33,041 nt of DNA from the NCBI GenBank assembly GCA_030765455.1, contig JAVCCM010000042.1, forward strand, positions 1-33,041. The letters run 5' to 3'. The translations under genes and the position numbers were made by a program. Source of the DNA: Candidatus Electryonea clarkiae. Lineage in GTDB: Bacteria > Electryoneota > Electryoneia > Electryoneales > Electryoneaceae. Shown in pieces: positions 16,323 through 22,948 of the stretch; within the stretch, counting starts at the first letter, position 1, and every line of letters starts with the position of its first letter. The notes under the pieces were generated by a model. That model had not been told where the DNA came from. It did no database searches and saw only the letters and a program-made list of their open reading frames with translations.

Positions 16323-17249
16323 GTGAATATAAAAAACAACATCCTCGACTGCATCGGCAATACGCCGTTGGTCTATTTATCCAATTTTGCGAAGGACGTT
16401 CCCGCAACGATTTTCGCGAAGCTGGACATGTTTAACCCCTTCAGCGTGAAGGATCGCCCGGTTTACTTCATGATCACAGAAGCGGAAAGGCGCGGACGGA
16501 TCAGACCGGGGATGACCATCATCGAAGCGTCCAGCGGCAACACCGCTATCGCCCTGGCGATGGTTTGCCGGATGAAAGGTTACCGGTTGATCATATGCAT
16601 GTCGGAGATTCAGAGCCTGGAACGGCGCAACGTCCTGCGCGCCTTTGGAGCTGAACTGGTCTTAACCCCTGCGGAACTCGGCACAAAGGGAGCCAGAGCT
16701 AAAGCTCAGGAGTTGGACAAGTCGATAGAAGATTCTTACTACATCTGCCAACACTCAAACCCGGACAATATCGAGGCTCATATTAAAACTACCGCTGAGG
16801 AGCTGTGGCGAGATACTGACGGCAAGATCGACGTCTTTGTTTGTGGGCTCGGCACAACTGGAACAGCGCTGGGAGTGGCGCAGGTGATCAAGGCGCGCAA
16901 ACCTGGATTCAAGGTGATTGGCATTGAACCGGAACAGGCTCCTGTACTGAAGGAGGGAAAGTTTAAGCCGCACCGCATCATGGGGACTGCGCCCGGTTGG
17001 GTTCCCGATCTCTATGACGCGTCGTGGCTGGATGAGATAATCCTGGTTTCGGAAGAGCAGGCGTTTGCAACCTGCCGCCAACTGATCAAAGATGAGGGGA
17101 TCCTGGCGGGGATAACATCCGGCGCTACCGCCTACGCAGCTTTACAGGTTGGTCAAAGAGCGGAATTCAAAGACAAAATGATCGCAGCTATGTTCGCTGA
17201 CTCGGGGGAGCGGTATTTAAGCGTTGATGGGTTGTTTAATTCAGTGTAG
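16323..17249 (+). CDS. cysK: Cysteine synthase-like PLP enzyme, probably acquired
   Basis: 308 aa, typical for the CysK/CysM fold-type II family, which makes cysteine from an activated serine and sulfide. Visible motifs: the PLP lysine in FNPFSVKDRP (the usual GGSVKDR is altered), EASSGNTAIALA for substrate carboxylate binding, CGLGTTGTALGV for the PLP phosphate, and GITSGATAYAAL. The altered lysine loop leaves open a related beta-replacement enzyme rather than true cysteine synthase. The start is GTG 16323, with an AAGAGA upstream. The gene is visibly richer in G and C than its neighbours and lies between two HigA remnants, which suggests horizontal transfer. Its last 225 bp recur at 20669-20893. 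Confidence 0.85.
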   Translation: MNIKNNILDCIGNTPLVYLSNFAKDVPATIFAKLDMFNPFSVKDRPVYFMITEAERRGRIRPGMTIIEASSGNTAIALAMVCRMKGYRLIICMSEIQSLERRNVLRAFGAELVLTPAELGTKGARAKAQELDKSIEDSYYICQHSNPDNIEAHIKTTAEELWRDTDGKIDVFVCGLGTTGTALGVAQVIKARKPGFKVIGIEPEQAPVLKEGKFKPHRIMGTAPGWVPDLYDASWLDEIILVSEEQAFATCRQLIKDEGILAGITSGATAYAALQVGQRAEFKDKMIAAMFADSGERYLSVDGLFNSV

Positions 17250-17270
17250 ATCGGCAGGAATAAGGGCTAC

Positions 17271-17338
17271 CCACTGATTAATGAGCAAAGCAAACAATCA
17301 ATCTGGATGAAGTAGAAGATCTGGCAATCACTCGATAA
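17271..17338 (+). pseudogene. HigA tail remnant with internal deletion
   Basis: Encodes LINEQSKQTINLDEVEDLAITR and a stop. It joins the NEQS segment from the middle of HigA directly to the C-terminal KQT/VNLDEVEELAIR segment of the intact copy. The part between them is deleted. It starts about 22 bp after the cysteine-synthase-like gene. Confidence 0.75.
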
Positions 17339-17390
17339 TAAATTATTGCATCAAATAAATAAGAAGCGACTTCTCTAATTAACTCTTGTA

Positions 17391-17419
17391 TTGCACGATA
17401 ACATTTAGTATGTTATCAT
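17391..17419 (+). promoter_or_regulatory. Promoter with overlapping palindromic operator for the AbiEi-like gene
   Basis: A perfect inverted repeat GATAACAT/ATGTTATC (17397-17404 and 17410-17417, 5-bp spacer) overlaps a candidate -10 box TATCAT (17414-17419), with TTGCAC (17391-17396) 17 bp upstream as the -35. A repressor bound here would block RNA polymerase, which fits the negative autoregulation known for AbiEi-type antitoxins. Confidence 0.6.
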
Positions 17420-17448
17420 GCGCTATAGATGTTACAGAAGGAAGTTAA

Positions 17449-18432
17449 ATGAATAACCTGACAAAAGAATTTGAACGATACCTGAAAGAGACGCTGGGTA
17501 TCGCGATAGAAACTGAAAAATGGAAAAGGGCAACAAAGCTCCCCTTTTACCTGCGTGATCGTTACATATTCTACCGAACTGATCTGTTGAACCAACCGCT
17601 CCTGGTAATGGTTGCGCGAAAGGAAACGGAACAAACGCCTGCCCTCATTCGCAAACACTTGATGGCATTGAGTGAGATATGGGAAGGTGAAGCGATCTAC
17701 CTGGATCAACAAGCCACAGCATATAACCGCAAACGCATGATCGAACACAGAATACCGTTTGTAATCCCTGGTAACCAGATGTATCTACCCATGTTCGCTA
17801 TAGATCTTCGTGAATATTTCAGGACAATTCGAAAAATCATTCCTCAATTCAGTCCCTCGACTCAAACTGTAGTGCTGCATGCTTTGCTGTCCCATGATGA
17901 CGTGCCTTATACTCCCAAAAAACTTGCAGATCAATTGGGATATACGTCCATGACATTTACCAGGGCGTTTAACGAATTAGAAACCAGCAAGGTGGGTGAG
18001 GTGACTATGAAAGGGCGTGAGCGGGTGCTGCATTTCCCGGGGAACCGGAATGAACTCTGGGAGAAAGCAAAGTTGTATATGCGCAATCCGGTAAAAAAAC
18101 GCGTTTGGATCATGCCTCAGCATGAGGATTGGTTAAGGATCAAAGCTGGATTGAATGCCCTTGCGCATTATTCGCTTTTAAACGAACCTGTGAGAAAGAC
18201 CTTTGCTGTGAGTATGGACGAATGGAAATTTCAGAAACAGCGCGATGCAATCATGGAAGTTCCATCGAATGAACAGGAAGCATACGAACTGGAAATTTGG
18301 TCATATCCCCCTCGAATATTTGCTGAAGAAGATATAGTAGATCGATTTTCCCTTTTTCTAAGTCTGCGAGAGGATAGCGATGAACGAGTGCAATCGGCAC
18401 TGCAGGAGATGATGGAGAATGTGCAATGGTGA
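17449..18432 (+). CDS. AbiEi-like winged-helix antitoxin/regulator of a nucleotidyltransferase toxin
   Basis: 327 aa. A central winged-helix segment (about 140-195: LLSHDDVPYTPKKLADQLGY, SMTFTRAFNELETSKVG) resembles MarR-like helix-turn-helix proteins. The long flanking regions match, as I recall the family, regulators encoded directly upstream of AbiEii-like nucleotidyltransferases (type IV toxin-antitoxin or phage-abortive systems). The ribosome site AAGGAAG precedes ATG 17449. The stop overlaps the toxin ATG (ATGGTGA), the usual arrangement. The gene appears intact although its toxin is broken, so it may persist as a solitary regulator. The family assignment rests on the gene pair and overall sequence style. 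Confidence 0.65.
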   Translation: MNNLTKEFERYLKETLGIAIETEKWKRATKLPFYLRDRYIFYRTDLLNQPLLVMVARKETEQTPALIRKHLMALSEIWEGEAIYLDQQATAYNRKRMIEHRIPFVIPGNQMYLPMFAIDLREYFRTIRKIIPQFSPSTQTVVLHALLSHDDVPYTPKKLADQLGYTSMTFTRAFNELETSKVGEVTMKGRERVLHFPGNRNELWEKAKLYMRNPVKKRVWIMPQHEDWLRIKAGLNALAHYSLLNEPVRKTFAVSMDEWKFQKQRDAIMEVPSNEQEAYELEIWSYPPRIFAEEDIVDRFSLFLSLREDSDERVQSALQEMMENVQW

Positions 18433-18629
18433 GAGGATATGAAGTGTTCCGAACTCATTTTGCTGACTTTTCCGATCAATTTGTGATAATCGGTGGGACT
18501 GCTTGCTCTATTGTACTGGAGGGAGCTGGAATTAAATTCAGAGGTACAAAGGATATCGATATTGTTTTATGTATTGAGACGTTAGACGCGGTTCGGGGAA
18601 GAAATTTAAAACGTTGTTGCATGAATTAA
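18426..18629 (+). pseudogene. AbiEii-like nucleotidyltransferase N-terminus fused to a SEC-C tail
   Basis: Residues 1-55 carry the nucleotidyltransferase signature IIGGTACSIVLEG ... RGTKDIDIVL, the GG and D-x-D motifs that bind nucleotide and metal. At about 18588 the sequence switches to a copy of the last 40 bp of the SEC-C gene (20213-20253), in a shifted frame, ending NLKRCCMN. The rest of the toxin lies 2.4 kb downstream at 21003-21448. The junction has a short shared stretch (GCG-GTTCGGG-like), which points to a microhomology join. The product cannot be an active toxin. Confidence 0.8.
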
Positions 18630-18689
18630 ATCCTTGGCTCATTTCCATATTTCCTGTTGAGCTGAGAGAGAAAATATACTATTGTTATG

Positions 18690-18717
18690 TTGCTTGTTGC
18701 GCATCATGCATTATATT
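18690..18717 (+). promoter_or_regulatory. Candidate higBA promoter, leaderless
   Basis: TTGCTT (18690-18695), 16-bp spacer, TATATT (18712-18717, five of six matches to TATAAT). Transcription would begin almost at the higB ATG (18725), which has no ribosome site. The AT-rich TATAT-TTTA-ATATA dyad over the -10 could be the HigA operator. Confidence 0.45.
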
Positions 18718-18724
18718 TTAATAT

Positions 18725-19003
18725 ATGATACAGTCTTTCAGGCATAAAGGTCTGCAGAAATTTTTTGCAACGGGTAGTACAATAGGAATTCAACCTGCCC
18801 ACAAACAAAAACTCAGAATGCGATTAGCTGCGCTTGATACTGCAGTCACTATAGCTGATATGGATTTGCCTGGTTTTCGTTTGCATCCACTGAAGGGCAT
18901 ATTACAGGGATTTTGGGCAATCGATGTAAGTAAAAATTGGCGCATCACTTTTAAATTCAATGATGGTGATGCATATATTGTAAATTATGAGGATTATCAC
19001 TAA
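18725..19003 (+). CDS. higB: HigB toxin (RelE/ParE superfamily)
   Basis: 92 aa, the usual length for HigB toxins, which cleave mRNA at the ribosome. MIQSFRHKGLQKFF, IGIQPAHKQKLR, GFRLHPLKG and WRITFKF ... IVNYEDYH are all family-typical; the basic residues and terminal YxDYH are those expected of an active RelE-like RNase. The stop codon shares its last base with the HigA ATG (TAATG), so the pair is co-translated. Of the HigBA copies in this window it is the only complete toxin. No Shine-Dalgarno sequence precedes ATG 18725. Confidence 0.92.
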   Translation: MIQSFRHKGLQKFFATGSTIGIQPAHKQKLRMRLAALDTAVTIADMDLPGFRLHPLKGILQGFWAIDVSKNWRITFKFNDGDAYIVNYEDYH

Positions 19004-19290
19004 TGCGTATGTTTAACCCACCCCATCCAGGCGAGTTTATACGTGAAGTTTACCTTGAACCTCTCGGTATAAGCTATCGTGCAGTAGCATCAAAACTCAA
19101 AGTCGCTCCTTCAACATTCAATCGGTTGGTGAATGAGCAAAGCAACATCAGTTCTGAAATGGCGTTGCGTCTTTCAAAAACACTGGGTCGATCTCCAGAA
19201 AGCTGGCTGATAATGCAGAGCAATTACGATCTGTGGAAAGCAAAGCAGACGGTCAATCTTGATGAAGTCGAGGAATTGGCAATCCGATGA
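19003..19290 (+). CDS. higA: HigA antitoxin (XRE-family HTH)
   Basis: 95 aa. MFNPPHPGEFIREVYLEPLGIS is the typical HigA N-terminus, and a helix-turn-helix follows (SYRAVASKLKVAPSTFNRLVNEQSNIS, then LRLSKTLGRSPESW). It binds and neutralises HigB and represses the operon. It overlaps higB by one base. Partial copies occur at 15888-16175, 17271-17338 and 20953-21002. Confidence 0.93.
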   Translation: MRMFNPPHPGEFIREVYLEPLGISYRAVASKLKVAPSTFNRLVNEQSNISSEMALRLSKTLGRSPESWLIMQSNYDLWKAKQTVNLDEVEELAIR

Positions 19291-19569
19291 AAACAGAGAA
19301 TTGCATATGATCCAAAAGGGATGTATGTCCCGATTCCGAAGTATCGGAACGGCTATTTTCATTGAAGTGGTTACAATGTGAAATTGGGATACTGTCCCCC
19401 AAAATGCAATTGCCCAAATTGCTTCATCACGAGAAATGACACCTCAATTGATCTGAATTGATGCACCACGATAGAGTAACTATATTGAACTTCGACAGAA
19501 TAATAGACCTTATCTAACCAACAATCAGGATTACACGTTTTATTAGGATATATCAATCGGGAATTTTAT

Positions 19570-20253
19570 ATGACGCCAAAATACGAGATCAGCCATGCTG
19601 AAATAGATGAATTGGAAAGATTCCTTCTTTCTGATAAAACGCTTGACGATTGTATGAACATTTCCGAACTGCATGGATTCTTAACCTGTCTGCAGATTGG
19701 ACCGGAGACTATATTACCCAGCCAATGGTTACCGGAGATATGGGGTGAGACAGGAATTAATCAAATGAATTGGGATTCCAGGGATGAAGCTGATCATATC
19801 TACAGACTCTTAATAACTTTTTATAATTCTATCAGTTCAATTTTGATGAACAATCCCGAATCCTATGTACCATTGTTTTATGAGGATGATGAAGGAATCC
19901 CTTTTGTCGGTGATTGGTGTTTTGGGTTTGATCGGGGTTTCGATCTGGATTTTGATTCATGGGATCCGATATTCGCCACAGATGAAACCAAAGCTCTGAT
20001 GGTCTCTATTCTCATGCATGGAACCGAAGAAGGATGGCAAACACTTGAAAAATCAAAAGAATTAAGAAAAGTACCGCCTAAAGAATGGGCTGCAATGATT
20101 CAAGCGTCAGTCATTCATATCAATAATTTCTGGTTACCTCACCGAAGAGCGGAAAGAGATGCCGGCATCCGCCCCACCGGCAAAACAATAGGGCGAAACG
20201 ACACCTGCCCCTGCGGTTCTGGGAAAAAATTTAAACATTGTTGTATGAATTAG
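19570..20253 (+). CDS. YecA/UPF0149-like protein with C-terminal SEC-C zinc motif
   Basis: 227 aa. Residues about 10-190 match the UPF0149/YecA-YgfB pattern (acidic, helical, with LHGFLTCLQIGPE and WCFGFDRGFDL). The C-terminus has the SEC-C zinc-binding motif NDTCPCGSGKKFKHCC (C-x-C-x8-C-C), the same motif that ends SecA and many proteins attached to protein-export or quality-control functions. ATG 19570 is weakly preceded by a GGGA. Function unknown; possibly ribosome- or SecA/SecB-associated. It stands alone within an island of toxin-antitoxin remnants, and a 40-bp copy of its 3' end lies at 18588. Confidence 0.8.
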   Translation: MTPKYEISHAEIDELERFLLSDKTLDDCMNISELHGFLTCLQIGPETILPSQWLPEIWGETGINQMNWDSRDEADHIYRLLITFYNSISSILMNNPESYVPLFYEDDEGIPFVGDWCFGFDRGFDLDFDSWDPIFATDETKALMVSILMHGTEEGWQTLEKSKELRKVPPKEWAAMIQASVIHINNFWLPHRRAERDAGIRPTGKTIGRNDTCPCGSGKKFKHCCMN

Positions 20254-20280
20254 TAATGCGGTTCAAATGATTTGACGAGT

Positions 20281-20305
20281 AGTTCACTTTCGGCGAAAGT
20301 GAACT
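20281..20305. terminator. Perfect hairpin after the SEC-C gene
   Basis: 11-bp perfect stem AGTTCACTTTC/GAAAGTGAACT with a GGC loop, 28 bp after the SEC-C stop. No T-run follows, so it may stabilise the transcript, act with a termination factor, or be an independent palindromic element. Confidence 0.45.
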
Positions 20306-20350
20306 GCATAATCAGCGCCCGACGTACAACCAAATCGGAAACAAAATACA

Positions 20351-20580
20351 ATGAAAAAGCAATCCGATAAAGATCTTGACACCATGCGGGATGAATATAA
20401 ACTCGACTACAGCAATGCTGTTACAAGCAAATATTACCAACACCTGAAGAAAGAAGGCGCCAATATATTAGTCATTCAACCGCTGTATTCAAAGTCTTCC
20501 CAGACTCTGAATCCGTGAACAAAGCATTGCGGAATCTAATCGAGGTGTCAAAACGTACTGTCAGAGCAAATGCGAAGTGA
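20351..20580 (+). pseudogene. Small antitoxin-like gene with a 1-bp deletion
   Basis: ATG 20351 opens MKKQSDKDLDTMRDEYKLDYSNAV ... KYYQHLKKEGANILVIQP. A single missing base near 20487 then shifts the frame, after which VFPDSESVNKALRNLIEVS continues in the other frame to TGA 20578-20580. Corrected, it would be 76 residues. Its style (an acidic start, a DYSxxV segment and a closing PDSESVNxALRxLI helix) resembles small antitoxin-like proteins that sit beside RelE/BrnT-type toxins. No toxin gene is adjacent. A second decayed copy is at 22681-22836. Confidence 0.65.
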
Positions 20581-20659
20581 TGAAGCCGTTTATTCAAGTG
20601 AAAGTGCATCAGTTCCTACTGTTATTGTTTTCCTGAAAAGAAATAGATAAACTGTCCCC
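20428..20659 (+). repeat. Direct repeat R1 (partner at 22683-22915)
   Basis: About 232 bp is repeated at 22683-22915 with few differences. The best-kept stretch runs through CAGTTCCTACTGTTATTG and the following ACTGTCCCC. It includes most of the small antitoxin-like gene plus about 75 bp beyond its stop. The 2.25 kb between the two copies holds the cysK tail copy, the AbiEii C-terminus and the DUF4268 gene. Confidence 0.8.
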
Positions 20660-20668
20660 CCAAATCAT

Positions 20669-20893
20669 TGGCTAGATGAGATAATCCTGGTTTCGGAAGA
20701 GCAGGCGTTTGCAACCTGCCGCCAACTGATCAAAGATGAGGGGATCCTGGCGGGGATAACATCCGGCGCTACCGCCTACGCAGCTTTACAGGTTGGCCAA
20801 AGAGTGGAATTCAAAGACAAAATGATCGCAGCTATGTTCGCTGACTCGGGGGAGCGGTATTTAAGCGTTGATGGGTTGTTTAATTCAGTCTAA
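20669..20893 (+). pseudogene. Duplicate of the last 225 bp of the cysteine-synthase-like gene
   Basis: Aligns without gaps to 17025-17249, with only about five substitutions. It starts at the WLDE codons and runs through GITSGATAYAAL to the stop. One amino acid changes (GQRA to GQRV) and the other changes are silent or in the stop codon. It lacks the PLP lysine and cannot be an enzyme. The near identity points to a recent copying or recombination event. Confidence 0.92.
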
Positions 20894-20952
20894 ATCAATA
20901 GGAATACAGGATATAACGATGTTATCCGCTTTCAAATCGAGGTTGTTTGTAT

Positions 20953-21002
20953 TGCTGAAATAGCGCTACGTCTTTCAAAAACACTTGGTCGATCTCCTGA
21001 AA
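20953..21002 (+). pseudogene. HigA internal fragment joined to the AbiEii C-terminus
   Basis: Encodes AEIALRLSKTLGRSPE, matching residues about 52-67 of the intact HigA. It continues in the same frame into the AbiEii-like C-terminal half at 21003. It is the fourth HigA-derived piece in 5 kb. Confidence 0.75.
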
Positions 21003-21448
21003 TTATTCCTTCCCCAACCGGTAGTCGATTAACCAGGATTCCGATTGATGAGGAAGTTGCCAGCCTGTCTGCTATTCTAATAAACGATGACTATTACGAG
21101 TTTGTCCAGATGAACAAAGTAATCGTAGAGGGCGTGCCTGTCATTATCGAAGTATCCCTTATTCCGCTGAAAGCGAAAGCCTGGTTAGACCTGAAAGAAA
21201 GACGAGAATCAGGTGAAAAGATCGATAAATAAGATGTGAATAAACGCAAGACAGACGTTTTTCGTTTGTTTCAACTATTAAGTGAAGAAACAACCATTAC
21301 ATTACCCGATAGTATCTTCAGCGATCTTCGATATTTCATTGAACTTGTTGAAGGAGAAGGAAACATTAATCTTAAAAATATAGGAATAAAGAAGCTCAGT
21401 CCTGAAGAATTATTTGAATCCCTTAGAACAATTTATGGTCTTAACTGA
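21003..21448 (+). pseudogene. AbiEii-like nucleotidyltransferase, C-terminal half with in-frame stop
   Basis: Reads IIPSPTGSRLTRIPIDEEV, then INDDYYEFV, VIIEVSLIPLKAKAWLDLKERRESGEKIDK, a TAA (21230-21232), then, in the same frame, DVNKRKTDVFRLFQLLSEE to TGA 21448. The LIPLKAKAWLDL ... NKxxxDVFRL blocks are typical of the C-terminal half of the nucleotidyltransferases paired with AbiEi-like proteins. It complements the N-terminal fragment at 18426-18588; roughly 40 residues of the middle are missing from both. Non-functional as it stands. The last 70 codons could be expressed from GTG 21236. Confidence 0.75.
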
Positions 21449-21647
21449 TTAGGTATTTAGTGAAATCTGAAATTTGGAGACAGTGAAGTAGGGCTACCCG
21501 CTACTTAATAAATGTTCAGTAATCCCCATAGGGAGAACGGCCTGAACAAACAAATCAGAAACGGGAACTCTAATTGTCGTTGGTAGGAAATAATAGTTGA
21601 CGTTGGACTGGTAATATAGCCTTGTTTTATATAAAAACAACAATTTC

Positions 21648-21676
21648 TTGACATCATAGCCCCAAAGCGGTATAAT
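21648..21676 (+). promoter_or_regulatory. Perfect consensus sigma-70 promoter
   Basis: TTGACA (21648-21653), exactly 17 bp, TATAAT (21671-21676). Predicted start near 21683, giving a 55-nt leader for the DUF4268 gene. It is the strongest promoter match found in the window. Confidence 0.85.
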
Positions 21677-21737
21677 TAAGAGTGCATATCTAAAAACTCA
21701 TGGATTTTGGAGATTGACATATCAGGATGGAGACAAT

Positions 21738-22679
21738 ATGGCGCTTGCAAGACTAAGAAAAATAGATTTGCGAGAAGCTTGGAATAACGAAGCTTCTGAC
21801 TTTACCAATTGGCTTGCCGAAGACGAAAACTTACAGTTATTAAGTGATGAAATTGGTATTGATATTTCGCTTATTCAGACTGAAGCAAGCGTGGGTAGAT
21901 TTTTTGTCGATATTTTAGCAGAAGAAGAGAATACTGGAAGAAAAATTGTTATTGAGAATCAGCTTGAAGCGACTAATCATGATCACTTAGGAAAGCTCAT
22001 TACTTACGCATCTGGATTTGATGCGGAAATTGTCATCTGGATAGTGAAAGACGTTAAAGATGAACATAAGCAAGCAATCGATTGGCTGAATGAACATACA
22101 GACGATAAAATATATTTATTTGCAATCAAAATGGAACTATGGCAGATTGCGGAATCCCCATTTGCTCCGAAGTTTCAGGTAATATCAAAGCCAAATGACT
22201 GGGCTAAAACAATAAAGAAAACAACAGCTCAATCTAGTCTAACTGATACAAAATTGTTACAGCTTGAATTTTGGGATCAATTTAAAGAATACGCTAAAGA
22301 ACAAAAAACGTCTTTAAATCTTAGAAAAGCTTATCCACACCATTGGTATGATATTAGTATTGGCAGTTCAAAAGCCCATATCGCTTTGATTATAGATACT
22401 CGCCTTAGTCAGCTAAGGTGTGAGTTATACATTCCTAATTCCCAAGATTTATATGATAAATTATTTTTGAACAAGACTGATATTGAGAGCAAGTTTGATA
22501 GTTTTTCGTTAGAATGGATGGAATTGGAAGGGAAGAAAGCCAGCAGAATAAGAAGTGTTAAAGACATGGAAAATGTCACAGAGAATTCTAGTTGGGAAGA
22601 AGCATTTGCATGGTTGCTAATCTGTGCAAATCAATATCATAGTATTTTTGGTAATATTTTGAGAAAAACAAAATTTTAA
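21738..22679 (+). CDS. DUF4268 protein with PD-(D/E)XK nuclease-like N-terminal domain
   Basis: 313 aa from ATG 21738 (GGAG 8 nt upstream; an upstream TTG is less likely). The N-terminal half, MALARLRKIDLREAW ... ASVGRFFVDILAEEENTGRKIVIENQLEATNHDHLGKLITYASG, carries the D ... E-x-Q arrangement of restriction-endonuclease-like folds. The second half (HHWYDISIGSSKAHIALIID ... SWEEAFAWLL) is the DUF4268 region. Such proteins occur in defence-associated or accessory islands; the biological role is not established. It has its own consensus promoter and is followed directly by a decayed antitoxin-like copy. Confidence 0.8.
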   Translation: MALARLRKIDLREAWNNEASDFTNWLAEDENLQLLSDEIGIDISLIQTEASVGRFFVDILAEEENTGRKIVIENQLEATNHDHLGKLITYASGFDAEIVIWIVKDVKDEHKQAIDWLNEHTDDKIYLFAIKMELWQIAESPFAPKFQVISKPNDWAKTIKKTTAQSSLTDTKLLQLEFWDQFKEYAKEQKTSLNLRKAYPHHWYDISIGSSKAHIALIIDTRLSQLRCELYIPNSQDLYDKLFLNKTDIESKFDSFSLEWMELEGKKASRIRSVKDMENVTENSSWEEAFAWLLICANQYHSIFGNILRKTKF

Positions 22680-22680
22680 T

Positions 22681-22836
22681 GACAAATACTACCAACGCCT
22701 GAAGAAATAAGGCACCAATGTTATAGTCATTCGACCGGATATATTCATAGTCTTCCCAGACTCTGAATCCGTGAACAAAGCATTGCGGAATCTAATCGAA
22801 GTGTCGCAACGCACTTTCAGAGCCCATGCGAAGTGA
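22681..22836 (+). pseudogene. Second decayed copy of the small antitoxin-like gene
   Basis: Frame DKYYQRLKK, TAA (22708-22710), GTNVIVIRPDIFIVFPDSESVNKALRNLIEVSQRTFRAHAK to TGA 22836. It lacks the first 25 or so codons and has an in-frame stop, but keeps the base deleted in the 20351 copy. It begins directly after the DUF4268 stop codon. Confidence 0.7.
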
Positions 22837-22915
22837 AGAAGCCATGCATTCAGGGGAAAGTGCATCAGTTCCTACTGTTATTGTTTTCCTGAAAAGAAAT
22901 AGATAAACTGTCCCC
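22683..22915 (+). repeat. Direct repeat R2 (partner at 20428-20659)
   Basis: Second copy of the 232-bp repeat, in the same orientation. It is followed by ACTGTCCCC-type short repeats (22906-22945) that also occur near 19391 and 20651. Confidence 0.8.
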
Positions 22916-22948
22916 GTATTTCAAACTGTCCCAGTATTTCGCACTGTG

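Noticed and set aside
16223..16435. 70-residue frame overlapping the cysteine-synthase start
   Set aside because: It overlaps the real gene in another frame, and its hydrophobic start is explained by AT-rich promoter DNA.
20255..20345. Integron attC site after the SEC-C gene
   Set aside because: A long palindrome is present, but the GTTRRRY and RYYYAAC core sites are not, and no integrase gene is visible.
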